Source of the DNA: Thunnus maccoyii
Lineage: Eukaryota; Chordata; Actinopteri; Scombriformes; Scombridae
Assembly: GCF_910596095.1 (NCBI RefSeq)
Contig: NC_056543.1
Coordinates: forward strand, 26,794,542-26,858,541
Direction of reading: 5' to 3'
DNA: 64,000 nt
The notes beneath the pieces were generated by a model that was not told the origin of the DNA, ran no database searches, and saw nothing but the letters and a program-made list of their open reading frames with translations. Both the position numbers and the translations under genes were made by a program. Below are positions 12,401 through 24,989 of this stretch, one piece after another; the first letter of the stretch is position 1, and the number at the start of each line of letters is the position of its first letter.

Positions 12401-15311
12401 ATCCACATTAATGTTTTGTGATCAATGGAGTCATCCCAATCACATGAATGAGGCTTTGTTTTTTCATACAGTGCTGTTTCTGCTTGAATGCTGTCTAAGA
12501 CAGCAGCTTCAACAACAGTTACTGTCAGGCCAGAGTATCAGTGTTGTTCAATTTCCTGACAAGTTGAAACACACTAACTGAAACAATGACTGAAATCCTA
12601 ATTTCCCTCCTGTGGCATCATCTGAAAGAAAAACTTCTAAATAGCAGACATGCCTCTATTGAACGTTTCAGCCAAGATGGGACGGCCCCAGCAGTGATGA
12701 ACACCATGTCCAGCGTCTGCCTCCCATAGCAGAGAGCCTTACTGTTGCTCCCAGATGGGCAATCCAGGCTCAAACCCAGTCAGATGCCCAAACACAAGCA
12801 GAATCTCAAGAAAATCAGAGCAGACTCCATCAACAGCCTCTGTTGCTTCCACTGCTGCTTCCTATGAAAAAAGATGGTAAGAAAGATGCACACAGAAGAA
12901 GACTACACACACACTGACTCAGGTGAAGGGCATATATGTATTTTCTTTTCAACTCATTCAACTCATGACACTGAGGAACACTGAGCACAAAAACCAGACT
13001 TGGCATGTGTCCTATGTGGGTTTGTTATTGCCAATGTATTGATTGTTATTGCTGATTGAAAATCTCACCCTTCTCCATCTGTATTTCAGAAGAAATAACT
13101 TGTCAAAAGAGAGGAGGGAGAGAAAAAACAGACAGACAATACTGTAAACAAGAGACAGGGCAGTTGGGAAGAGGAGGAAGGCTACACTCTGAGAAAGGCT
13201 CTATGATTCTGCTGGAGCCAGGGGAAGGTACTGTATATTCATACATGCATAAATTGATGCAGAAATAAATTCATATATACATAAATTGGGTCAGATAGAT
13301 GGATCTATGAGAAGTCCATTGTCCTCAATAAATGTATTTGTATATTTTTTCGAATGCAGGAACCTTTTTGATTTATTATCCTAAACTTCTCTTACTTTTT
13401 TCTACAAGGCTCATACAAGTTTTCCAAGTGGGATTCAGCAAAACCTCATAACCGCTTACATTTGTTGTAAATTGTTTGTTTCAACTTGATGAATTCCACC
13501 TGTACTGAGGAGGTGCAAGTTTATGAGAAATTATTTTCATTTGTTAACTATGGCACCAAAAAGCAAGACAAGGAACTTCACAATCAGGTCATGATCAGCA
13601 GAAGAAATTCGTGTGAGGTTTGGATGCAAACCTAGCTATTGTGTGTATCCTTGAGGTCTAAAAAACATGTTGAATACATTTCCTTCATTCTTTTGCAAAC
13701 CTGATTCTTCTTGCTGCATTTCTTGCCACATTAAAGTCACCTGCAATACACATTTACTGGAATGTGCATCACAGCACTCATATGCTCGTCAGTGCATCAC
13801 CGTGTGCATCACCGTGTACATGCACAAGAACAAGAAAAATGGGAACTCTTTAAAAATTGCTCCATAGCACTAATAGTGGTAAAAAAAAAAACTCTACAAG
13901 GTACCTTAGAACCTTAGTAAAGTAAGATTTTAGTTTTTTAATGTTGTTATGATGTTATTAATTTTCTTACCCTTTTGTTTTTTCACGTCCTTTAAGACAA
14001 TGCATGTAAAGCACAAACTCTGCTACAGAGCTACATCCTTATTATTACATCCTTATTAATATATATATTTTCTACAAAGGTATATCCATTATGTTCCTTA
14101 TGCTCATCATTCTGTGTTCTGTTTTTCTACGTCCTCTTCTCCAGAGCCTCCTCCTCCAGTAGGAGTATTGGGTTGCGTTGCTGGACGGAGAGGCCCAGGC
14201 CGGCAGAGCTCTCTAGCCTTCTTACAGAACCGACTACTTGACCTCCAGGATCCCTGTGAATCCACTGATGCTAACAGAGGCGTGGTTAGGGGCATTCTAC
14301 CACTGGAGCTGAGAGGTATGGGCAGCTACTCCACTGAGAGAAAACATGACACTCAGAGTTAACTTAGACATTGACTGTAGCCACTGTAGCCACTGTATGA
14401 ATTTAATGCAAACTCACATGGAAAAGGTATGTGAATCCCAATGTTATCTGGACTCTCAGTTTCTGTTTAACTCTTGTAATCTTGTGAATCATAGAACTGT
14501 CATGAGGACACTGTCTCTCTGTCTTCAACTCTCCCTTCAACCTCAGATTCAACTTCCCCAAGACCCCTGCCGTTCTCCAAACCTACCATTGTCTCCCTGT
14601 TGTGTTGGGTTGTGTTGTGTCAAGTGTGTTCCTGCCCTTCCATATCACCTGCTCACCTGCTTCAATGGCCTGCATTAGAGTTATCACAGTAGTTTTTTTT
14701 TTTTTTTACACAGCAACAACATAAACCTCATCTTTTAATAGTTAATTTAAAAAAAAAGTCACAGCTTGCAATTTGTCACAGATGCATATATGTTGACTCA
14801 ACTTCTCCACCCAGCTTACCTCCCTTTTTTGACATACAGTAAATATAATTACAAAAGTCAAATACGTGAGTCAAAAGGGTCCATGTTTCTGCTTGTCAGA
14901 GTAATTGTGTATTGTCAGATTTGCAGAACAGAAGATCTGTTGGCAGCCTGATTCTGGGTCCTGATGGGGAAATCATTCAACTGTCACTGTATGACAACAA
15001 CCAGGACTCATCTCAGGGTGATGGTGACAAACAGGAGCAAGGTATGCTCATCAAGTTTTAACTTGATGTTTAAACTTCCATCTTCACGACATCTAAAATC
15101 TACACACTTCACCTGCTGGAGTCTTTCAGTTTGTTAAGAAGAGGTTCTAGACTGTAAATAATATTTGAATACAACATTAGAGCATGGCACATTCTCACAC
15201 AATGACTCACTCTGTCTGTCTGTCTGTCTCTCAGCTCTCCAGGTTTTGTCTGCAGAAGGAGAGAAGTTACCCTGGGTCATTCTGCTGCAGCCTGAACATA
15301 CACACACAGGT

Positions 15312-15409
<98 letters not shown>

Positions 15410-18400
15410 ACACACACACATACACACAAATTCTAACAAGTGTTTCAACTGTGTTTTTCAGTTGTGTGTCTCACATGTGTTTGATGGAATTCTTCTACTT
15501 TAATTGGGGATGCAAGAGAAAAGTCTCTTCCACTGAAGTCAGTAAATATCATGTATTTGCTTTAATATGTTCTTTGTGCAGAGGGAGAGGTGGAGATGAA
15601 CACAGATGTTCCTGCTGGTGACAGTCAGCACTATCAGTCAATACATAAGGTGAGTTGGTATTTTTTGACAAAATCACACCTTTAAAAGGTTTAGCAATCC
15701 AAGCAAGCCCAAAGACTGGTCATATCAATAAGTGATCTGAACATGTTTCATCAGCTTATATTCACTGTTTCTGTTTTTGTGATTTTGCTCCTCTGCAATC
15801 TCCCAGAGAACAGGATGTCAGATATCTGTTGGTCAGTTTGTAGCAGGGGAGCGTACCCGTCCATACATTTTAAATTAAATACAACAGCTTTTATTTGACA
15901 GAAAAAAGACAATTAACTAATTTGCAAACTAAGCTAAGTGGGTCAACAGGATTTCAATAAAGGGGGTCATATTGCAAATTGAAAATTACCCTCAGCATGT
16001 CTCAAATTCGTAACAAATGCTATAAAGTATATTGTCGCCATCCCAAAAAAAACATGAATTTCCAAAGTGTCAACTGCTGGCACACATTTTTGAAACAATT
16101 CAATGGATTTTGAAGGAAGAATTTTCTCTTAAGGGCACATTTTATCCTTGGTTTTCACTAGAAGATGTAAATGTTGATGATAATGTATGATTTTGTTTCA
16201 ACGAGAAGCTGATGTCTGTAATGTCATCTATCATCTATTGCTTGCTTTGCAATCATGATGATTGATTCTGATCATAATTTGTCAGTTACCTCTCTGTAGA
16301 TAACAGTTTGCAGAATGTGCTGATTTTCAGTGCAATCTGATGGAGCCAAGCAAAACTCTAATAATAAGAATATATAGAAACTAAGCATCCCTGCTGTCTA
16401 TACAATATGTCACTATTTGTTGAACTATCCGACTCTGTTCTCCAACCAGCGCTTAGATCTTCACAGATCTACAGAGACTGATGCAGGATCAGCCAGCAGA
16501 CACACTCTCCCAGGTAAACTCTGCATCCACTGCACATTTACTATGGTTGGACTTGCTGTCTTTGTACCGATATTGTTCGGGATATGAGTCACTACCTTTT
16601 GTGGTGCAGTAAAGTTTATTTAAACCAGAGCCATTGCACACAGTTATTTTAATGTAAAACAATTATTTTCGTATCATAAATTCTTATGATACTGTAATCA
16701 CTTCATCAAATACAGAACTCATTATAAAAGACATTACCTAGACAGTTGAAGAAATTTACAAGCATTTTGAATATTCATCATTTGTTTTAACTTCATACTA
16801 TAAATCATTTCAGTTTAGTAAAACAGTCAATATAATTCAAATTTTATCTTTGTTGCTCCAGTGGCTGAGAACAAGAAAAAAACAAAGTGTACAGAGGCAG
16901 TGGTGGGAACACAGAAGGAAAAAAAAGATAGTAAAAAAAATGTGAGGATGCCTCCACTGAGGGAACTGGTGAGGGAGCCAAGAGGAGGCAACGCTGAGTC
17001 AGAGGAGGAGGAGGAAGAGGAACAGCTGTATAGTACTGGACAGACTGACCAGTTGTCTGGATCACACCAGCCAGGGTTGGTGTAATTCACTTTTAACTTG
17101 ATACCTTTATGTTAATTGTGAGCTGAAGATGTGTAAATGTATACTAAATCTGTCTGATTTCCCAGAAAAGCAAGAAGGATGCTTCAAGGTATCAGTAGAG
17201 AATGACTCAAAAATGTTCTAAGAACCAATGGCTTTGTTAGTGACTACACAAGATTTCTGACATAATTTTTGGTCTCAAAGACAGAGAATTGAGGTGAGGA
17301 TCTTCTTTTGCACTTAAGATAACCATCTCATTTTGTAAACAGCTGCTTTTATGTAGCACTTTACAATTTGCCTCTTATTCACCCATTCAAACACACTCAC
17401 ACACTGATGAGATACCATGCAACCTGCTGGCCTGACCAAAGACACTGACAGGAAGCGCTGTGGACTGAACCGCCAACCCTGTCATTAGACCAAAACTCTT
17501 TACTCTAGAATTCAGTTAATCATATCAATCAAAGCAAACATTGTAATTTGGATGTTCCTATCTTCACAATGTGGACATTTACAGATGTCTGCACATGTGG
17601 ATCAATCTTAAGTTGAAAAAGCACATTATTATAAAATTATTTTACTTCTTTGAATTGGACATGTTCCAGGTAATCCATCATATTTTTTGATAAGATGGAT
17701 TTTGCAAATCAACGCAATACCACTGTTGACAACATCAGCTGTGATATTTTTAGAGATGTCGGGGCTGATCAGGGTATATTTTAATGGATTGTTGGTTTCA
17801 ATGATGCAGATCAACTGAGGTTGGGAAAATAAACAGATTTTCTGAGAACCAATGCTAAAAAATCTGTTATCTTTCCCTCTTTCAAGTTAGAAACATTGCT
17901 AAATAATGTTAATTCCATGAGTAACCTGATGGGAGGCCAAACTTAAACTTAGCTGCTGTTTGGTTAAAGTCCTCTCTGTAGCTGGTGTCTGTACTCAAAG
18001 ATCTCCTGTGAGGGAAGAACCTCTACTCTGTAACACCACTGTATAATTGTGAGTTGACTGAGTGTCTTTGTAGTTCCCACAACATTTAACTGATCTAACT
18101 GATCACATCACTTCAATTTCAAGAGTTGCATTCCCCAAGTTAAACTGTCATTCATATCATATCAATAAGCTATCAATAAGTTTATACAGTAAACTTTAGA
18201 AATAGTTTTGAACCAGGACCTTCAGTATTTCAATCAAGTAGTTCATGAAAAATAGAGTGTGTCAAATTTTTTAGTTACAACTGTTATTTCAATATGTTAG
18301 ATACATATTTAATATGTAATTAACATTTAGGTAAATACAGTATATTGTATTGGACCCTGTATATCCAGTATAGCCAACATTAAAGGACTCATATTGGGAT

Positions 18401-21400
18401 TGGGCAAAAAAAGAAACTTGATGGGACATCCCTAGATATTTTATTTATTTATTTATCTATTTATTGACTCAAATTGACTCACATTTGAAACATTTGGAGT
18501 TTTTCCTGTCTGTACAGGGAGAAGCTGCTGTATAAAGGTAGTGCATCCTCCAGCCGGCAGAGCATCAACCTAAATGAAGCAACAACAGAGGATGCTGTGG
18601 AGGGATGGAAGAGGAACACCAAGAGGAACAACACTGGGGAAACTGCAATAACCACAGGGTGAACTGGGAATGCACACAGACTCTGATGAGATTAAAACAC
18701 AACTTAAATAGCTCTTTGTAAGATTTTCTGATGTTTTAACTAACAATAACAGACTGCACACATAATCACACTGACACCCATGTCCTCTATTTATTTAGGA
18801 AAAGGGAGATGAAAACTGGGAGCGCAGAAGCAGATGGACAGAAGGAATTGAAGAAGAGGAAAGGAGGAAAATGGCAGAGACAGAAGACAGGGAGTGATGC
18901 TCAACCAATCAGGAGCCAAAAGCAAGAGGAGAGGACCAAGATAGAAGCGGCAGAGAATCAGGACCATTCTGCTTTCCCTTCTCTGGTGAGGACTGATTGA
19001 TTTACTGACTGATTCATGCTGTGTAATGCAGTGGGGTAGCTGTGGCTGCTGTGGTCTGCTCAGTTTCAGCAGAGCATGATGGGATTATTGCAGTTTCTAA
19101 AGTAAATCCTCAAATTTTATGGACTGGAAAAAGAAATACGACTAAAATAATACTTATAAACATATATGAAGTATATAAAATATCTCTAAATGTTGTGAAT
19201 GTTTTAAATATACACTGAAATACCTGTATCTATCTAAAGAAATGCATAAAAATAGATGCCATTCAGGTTAACTACTTTTCTGTCAATCACCAGCTGCAGT
19301 CACTGTCTTTCAGAAAAAGAAGATGAGAGACAGGGAAGGAGAGAGAGGAAAAGTGAAGACAAATGAGGAGAGAGACGGTCGAGGAGAACTGACAAAGCAA
19401 AAGGGAGAGTCTACTGGAAGGAGAAGGAGAGCGAAGTTGAAACACAAAGAGTTAGTTGTTGGTAAGACATTGCATGTAATCTGAGGACATTTGTTTGTAA
19501 CTGTCACCTAACAACTGTGACCTGAAATTCTCTCATATGGTAATGTTGTGATACTGCATAAGTTTATTGATGTTACAGAGTATCCATGCAACACCAATGC
19601 ATTTAGAAATATGATACATAGAAGCAAGATGAGAAGCATCAAATCAAATCCTAACAAAGGCAAGGCCAGTGAACGCTGCTTTGTAGGTGGTATCAATCAT
19701 TTATGATATAAAAGTATTGTAGATGTCTATAAGAATTTCTTAAGATGTCTAGAATGTTAGATGTCGTCGAATTTTCTGTCGTAGAAAGAAAGAGTGGTCC
19801 AGACCTGTCGTACAAGTCAAACACTTGTTTGACTAAATAATTATAATTCCTTTATCTGAATGAATTTGGATGAATTAAGGCAAATTTTAATGCAATATTG
19901 TGTTCACCATATTATCATCATGGCTGCCAATTTTATTTTTTTATTGGCATATTTCAATAAAGCAACTTCTAGATTTCATCAGTTGTTGAAAACTCGTCTC
20001 ACACTGACAGCTGCCTCAGGATCTTTCTGTGGGTCTCTCTCCAGTATCATCTACTGTTGCAGCTGACAGTGTAACATCACCTACTGTAAGGTTATAACAT
20101 TCTCTTGTCTAATATCTCTGACTGTCACATGCCTTGACTGCCTCCAATCATCAACCGCTTTGCTTTTTAGCATCTAACTCCATGTCAAACCATTCCCTCT
20201 TTATTTCTGTTGCTGTACAGCGCTGCTGTGATGACATGCCAATTCACATTTTTCAATTGTTTTGGGTCTCCTACTACTGACACTGCTAAACTTGTTATGT
20301 TTTTGTCTGTTGATTTCCAACAGCAAGACTCCTTATTACTCTCAGCTAACATTTTTGTGAATGAAACGGAGGGGAGCACGTCACCTTATATGATGTTGAT
20401 TATGCTAATGATCAAATCTCACAAAGGCGCACCCACTCGTGAACAGGTGGCATTCATCATGTTGAAATCAGCAATTTATGTAAAATTTGTCCAGCTGAGA
20501 GGGTTTGATGAATCTGGCTTGGAACACTTGTATGAGTAACCTCACTGAAAACAAGTAAGAGAAGTTTAGTATAAGAAAAATGTTCTCGTTGGGTTCTTGT
20601 TGGGGTAGGCCCATTGTTTCAACCGGTTCTACCCCAACTCAACCTATCAGAATAGTGTTTTTTTTTTACTATACTTTCCTTTCATTTTAATTTTCCTTTC
20701 CTCACAGGAAGACCTGAGGACATCCTGGAGAAAGAAGAGTTGGAGCTCAATCAGGAAATGGAAGAAGAGTCTCACCTAAAATCCACTAGAAGCTCCTTTG
20801 CTACACAAAGACAAAATGAAACTAAGAGAAATTCAAAGGAAGATGCAGACCATCTTTCCACAGATGACAACCTCACAAATGCAGACAAACACAGCAGCGT
20901 CCGATCAGCAAGTTCATGCAGGTCCACTGTTGTATCTCAGTTCCAACAAAGGAGCTCACAAAGGTCCGACGTGTCTTCCTGTGAGGGGGCGGTACCAGCC
21001 AGTACCAACGGTCTCGCTTCCTCTCGTAGTCGCTTGTCATCATGCTCAACTGTCATGATAAAGGAGGAACAGCTGATGTTGAACCCAGTAAAGCCTGAGG
21101 TTGGTAGGAAGCACATGTATACAGCACTAACCCTAACCCTAACCCTTTTTTATGTTTGACTTTCACACACTGTTTGAATGATGATAAATTATCAATGTAA
21201 TTATTACATTCTTATTGCTAATGTTATAATTATAATACCACCTAATTACCTCTGTCCACTTCTTCTTATTAAATTAATTAAATATCCAAACAGGTTAAAA
21301 AGAGTATCTGCGTTTTATACTGAGTCCATGTCTATGTGTGTTTCAGTCCTCCAGGGCCAGAAGGAGACGGGAGGAGGAGGAGGCTGCAGCCCTGCGTCTG

Positions 21401-23734
21401 GCCCAGCGAGCAGAGAGACGGAGGCAGGAGGTGGAGAGAAAGAGGAAGGAGCGGGAGGAGGAGGAGAGGAAACAGCAGGAGAGGGAGCGGACAGAGGACA
21501 GGATGAAGAGCGAGCTAGAGGAGGAGAGGAGGAAGAGATCTGAGGAGATCAGGTCTTAATTTATCTCTAAAGGCACAAAATTATTCAAATAAAGATGAAC
21601 TCAGTAAAACAAAAATGTGGAGATATAGCAATAAACGATTAGACATATTAAAGCCACAGAAGACATTACACAACCTGAGTAGTAAACAAATCCTCGTCAG
21701 TTCAGTGTTATTTTAAAGGTTTGTATTTGGGGCATGTTTGCATGATTGTTACTATAACTGGTAATTACATGTTAACTGCTGCCATCATTAATTGTGCAGT
21801 TTCCAAATTCCTGTGTGTAACTTCTACACTGTCACTTCATTACTGTCCAACCTCAACCTTAGACTGAAGAGGCTGGCGGAGGAGGAGGAGAAGAGGAGGC
21901 GCGAGGAGGAGGAGCAGGAGAGAGCGAGGCGGGAGCAAGCGGAAAGAGAGAGAGAGAGGAGGAGGCAGGAGGAGAGGAGGCGGCAGAAGGAGCGACTCCA
22001 GCGGATGAGAGAGGAGGAGGAACAGAGATGGAAAGGTGGGAATGAGAGGAGGAGTAAAAGAAAGAGGAAGTGAAGAACAAAGCAAAGGGAAGATAGGTAG
22101 GAGAGGAGTTACAAAGAGGCAATTAGTTGCTTCATGAAGACAGTCAGAATAAGCTATGGCGATTTCAACACTACTTATTATATTACATATTCTTGATCTA
22201 GTTTCCTATATTTTTAATACTGACTATCTGTCAGTACCTGTCTAATCCTTTCATTAATGTAGCATTTTGTTTTATGTCAATGAAGAGAGGAATGTCAGTG
22301 TGAATTTGCTGTCCAAGATCATTTGGACAACCTCTCTTCATCTTAAACATGATCACAATACTGAAGCAGTAACAGCAGTAATTTAGAGGCCTTATGCACC
22401 TGAGAGGCACATTGCACTTGATTAATGTTCAAGCCACTATGTGATTTCATTATGTGCTTTTACTGATAAATGCTGACATCACATTTGAACTTTGATGAGT
22501 TTTGATGGCCCAGTTGCACTTCTGGAAAATGTTGATGTCAAGTTAGGGCTGAAACTAACGATTATTTTCATTATCGATTATTTTCTCGATTAATCAATTA
22601 GTTGTTTGGTTCTATAAAATGTCAGAAAATGGTGAAACATGTCGATCACATTCTCAAATGTCTTGTTTTGTCACGTCCAACAGATTCAGTTTACTGTCAT
22701 AGACGACTAAAGAAACCAGAAAATATTCAAATTTGAGTAAATGGAGTCAGAGAATTTGGACTTTTTTTTCTTAAAAAAATATTCCAAGCAATTAATCGAT
22801 TATCAAAATAGCTGGCGATTAATTTAATAGTTGACAACTGATCAAATAATCGACTAACTGTTGCAGCTTCTGATCAATTTTGATGTCACATTGCAATTTT
22901 GATTTCTTGTGAGGTCACAGCTGCACTTTTGATTATACTGGTGGTGATTTCATTATTATTAAACTACTACATTAAACTACATTTCCCCTCTAGTTGAACT
23001 GGAGCGTTTGCGCCTGGAGGAGGAGAAGAGGCAGGAGGAGGAGTCCAAGAGATTACAGGAGATGGATGAGAGTGAGAGGATTGAGTACCTCCGCAGGAAG
23101 GAGCAGGAGGAGGAGGAAAGGAGGAATAAAGAGGAGGAGCGCAAAAGGAGAGAAGAGGAGGCCGCTTTGTGGGCTGCAGAGGAGTCCAGGCTGCAGGCGG
23201 AGCTACTCACCAGGTATGTGTGTGTGTCTGTCTTTGTAACATTGGCGCTATAACATTTAGGTGTCTGTGCCAGTTACAACAGCACAGAAGAGAATTAGAG
23301 AGGTAGGTCTGTCAACAGCGGATCATCATACAGGCAAACTGGAATAAGATAGACTAATAGTCTAAAAAGATTAAACCTGGAGCAAGAGCGAAGCATAGAC
23401 AGCTGTATTTATGAAAGAAGAAGAGTATCTGTTCCATCAGGTTGATAATTGAAAGACCAGCTGAAATATGTCCTGTGTGGTGACTACAGTGTTAGACTTA
23501 AGTTAAAATAATTGTCCACTCTCTAACTCTGTCTCTCTTTTACTCTGTCCTCCCTGCAGGCAAATGGCGCTTTTGCAGCAGCAGTTGGCCTTTAAAAGGG
23601 GTCTACTGTTGGAGGCTGGGGGTTTGGAAAAAACTCAGGGTATCTCCAGACCGTGGATATACTCTTATTTCACTTTGTTACAGCTACTGGGTCTAAATCC
23701 CACTAAAGCAGAGACCACAACCCCTGACCTTTAA
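9403..23734 (+). CDS. kiaa2012: KIAA2012-like protein, 24 coding exons, 1261 aa
   Basis: Uncharacterised vertebrate protein family; function unknown. Coding exons: 9424-9534, 9752-9883, 10120-10266, 10980-11172, 11426-11577, 11716-11935, 12077-12136, 12248-12318, 12672-12876, 13090-13227, 14145-14315, 14919-15041, 15235-15309, 15582-15649, 16450-16513, 16862-17075, 18518-18658, 18799-18985, 19314-19461, 20708-21099, 21347-21552, 21863-22035, 22994-23213, 23560-23734. The sum is 3786 nt and phase is kept at every junction. The start Met at 9424 opens MKDLSLSLLSRGCGRF. The family block LPKTYSTRRGPLLLYS is in exon 2, a long Arg/Glu coiled coil fills exons 21-23, and the C-terminus contains QMALLQQQLAFKRG and ISRPWIYSYF. 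Length is close to the human protein (about 1180 aa from memory). Exon 8 (12248-12318) is the least certain. AATAAA signals lie at 24417 and 24707. 9403-9423 is 5'UTR. Confidence 0.75.
9424..10266 (+). CDS. kiaa2012: KIAA2012-like: conserved N-terminal block (exons 1-3)
   Basis: The first three coding exons are 111, 132 and 147 nt, all in phase 0, and give 130 residues. They carry the recognisable family segments: SLSLLSRG near residues 5-12, DYYIWKS at about 38-44, LPKTYSTRR at about 65-73, and an LSTLKELTAAILSYSNNQ end. A helix rich in Gln/Glu precedes this end. Exon 2 has a poor pyrimidine tract before its acceptor, but the reading frame and similarity support it. No catalytic motif is seen. 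Confidence 0.75.
9886..9942. repeat. (TG)n microsatellite in intron 2 of the KIAA2012-like gene
   Basis: It begins within the donor consensus of exon 2 and runs about 55 bp with a few interruptions. Confidence 0.9.
15296..15430. repeat. (CA)n microsatellite overlapping an exon-intron boundary
   Basis: The tract starts inside coding exon 13 (encoding the His-Thr end before the donor at 15310) and continues about 120 bp into the intron. It also creates two spurious His-Thr open frames. Confidence 0.95.
20708..23734 (+). CDS. kiaa2012: KIAA2012-like: Ser-rich linker, charged coiled coil and C-terminal motif (exons 20-24)
   Basis: Exon 20 (20708-21099) encodes a Ser/Thr/Gln-rich linker with many SS and RS pairs, ending in IKEEQLMLNPVKPE. 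Exons 21-23 encode about 200 residues dominated by Glu, Arg and Lys in heptad-like spacing, a long single helix or coiled coil. Exon 24 ends the protein with the conserved hydrophobic/aromatic tail (QQLAFKRG, SRPWIYSYF). The purine-rich coding strand also keeps long antisense frames open; these are shadows. Confidence 0.8.
21126..21147. repeat. Short interstitial telomere-like repeat (CTAACC)3
   Basis: Three consecutive CTAACC units lie in the intron after exon 20 of the KIAA2012-like gene. The run is too short to imply a fusion site. Confidence 0.7.
22545..22872. mobile_element. MITE, about 320 bp, teleost 'ATTAATCGATTAT' type
   Basis: The ends are imperfect inverted repeats (gggctgaaactaacgatta on the left, and its counterpart ending gttgcagcttc on the right). 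The interior has paired cgattaatc motifs. It matches, from memory, a very abundant percomorph non-autonomous DNA element, possibly hAT. It sits in an intron of the KIAA2012-like gene. Confidence 0.65.
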
Positions 23735-24985
23735 CCTCCATTTGTGACCATGATGGACAACTGGGAAAATAATTTTTGTTTGATGAAATGGGTCATTTCT
23801 TTTTGAAGTGATTTTCAGTGATGGGAGACTAATGGGATGGAAAAATATCTTCTCCATGTGTCAAATATATATAGGCTACTACCTACTTTTTTAAAATTTC
23901 TTTTGTTTCTATAAAAGACAGTACAAAAGTTTTAAACCATGTTCCTTTTGTATTATTTTCTGTAGATTTACAGAACATAATTATTTCTGTAGATTTACAG
24001 AAAATAATACAGTTTATATGAATCTCTTCAAATTCCTCTCTGAGTCAGTGAGAAAGGAAATACAGAAAGTAGCCCTTTGGATTAGCCATTGTAACTAGGC
24101 AGGCTAACTGCATAGGGTCTGGGACAACTTAATTGCATAGACAGCTGACCATTTGGTCAAGCCGAGGGAGGGAAAAACCCCTCCAAGGAGTTAACCCTGG
24201 ATCTAAAGAGCTGGTTATGACTTTAGGCTGGATGGCAGAACTCCCGTCATCTCCTGTGATGAGACAAGAGTGAGACCAGCAAAGATATTGAACTTCCCCC
24301 TCAAGACATCCTTTAATGGTTCAAAAATAGCTCCAAGATGAAAGTTGTAGTGATGTCCAAGATGTTACCTGGCAGTCACCTGGACATCCTCTCTTGGTGT
24401 TCTAGCAACATCAATGAATAAAAGCTTAAACAAATGTGTTGATTTGTTTTGAGTGTAATAGGATTTTGAATATATCATGTGACAACTTTGCCAACTTATG
24501 CTCAACTTCTAGCAGGGGAACACAAATGACCAGCACAGTAAGGCACAATCAAGATGTAGCTGATTTTCACATAGTCATTTGTCATTTGGGACCAATCAAT
24601 TGCAATTGCATAATGGAAAAGAATCTAAACATTCAAGTGTCTAAAACTTGTGCACAGTACTGTAGCAGTGTGTGCTAAGGAATATGATAAAGCAATTAAG
24701 TCTTGAAATAAAGTTTTTAAAATGTTAAAAAGGAATAACAGTTTTCAGAATCTTATTGAATATAAAATAAGAACTTTTGGAGGAAATTTTGTGATTCAAT
24801 GGGATGGATAGTGACACAGAAAGCAGCAGCTCAACTAAACTTTAGTCCAACAGTACCATTGCCAGCAATATAACCTTGGATACTTACGGATGCCACAGTA
24901 CATTTTACATTTTTAGAAAAGAAGGACAAGGATAGGGAGTTTATTTATAATTCACATACCATATAGGCATATATTGATAGTTATC
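23735..24985. other. 3' flank of the KIAA2012-like gene
   Basis: Probable 3'UTR followed by intergenic sequence. Candidate AATAAA hexamers are at 24417-24422 and 24707-24712. No further gene is visible. Confidence 0.5.
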
Positions 24986-24989
24986 ACAG

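Noticed and set aside
15165-15621. His-Thr repeat open frames
   Set aside because: Translations of a CA microsatellite overlapping exon 13 of the KIAA2012-like gene.
20210-20539. 109-codon frame in an intron of the KIAA2012-like gene
   Set aside because: No domain, no splice context that keeps the host frame, and AT-rich composition like the surrounding intron.
21126-21147. Telomeric repeat as evidence of a chromosome fusion
   Set aside because: Only three units inside a conserved gene's intron; far too short.
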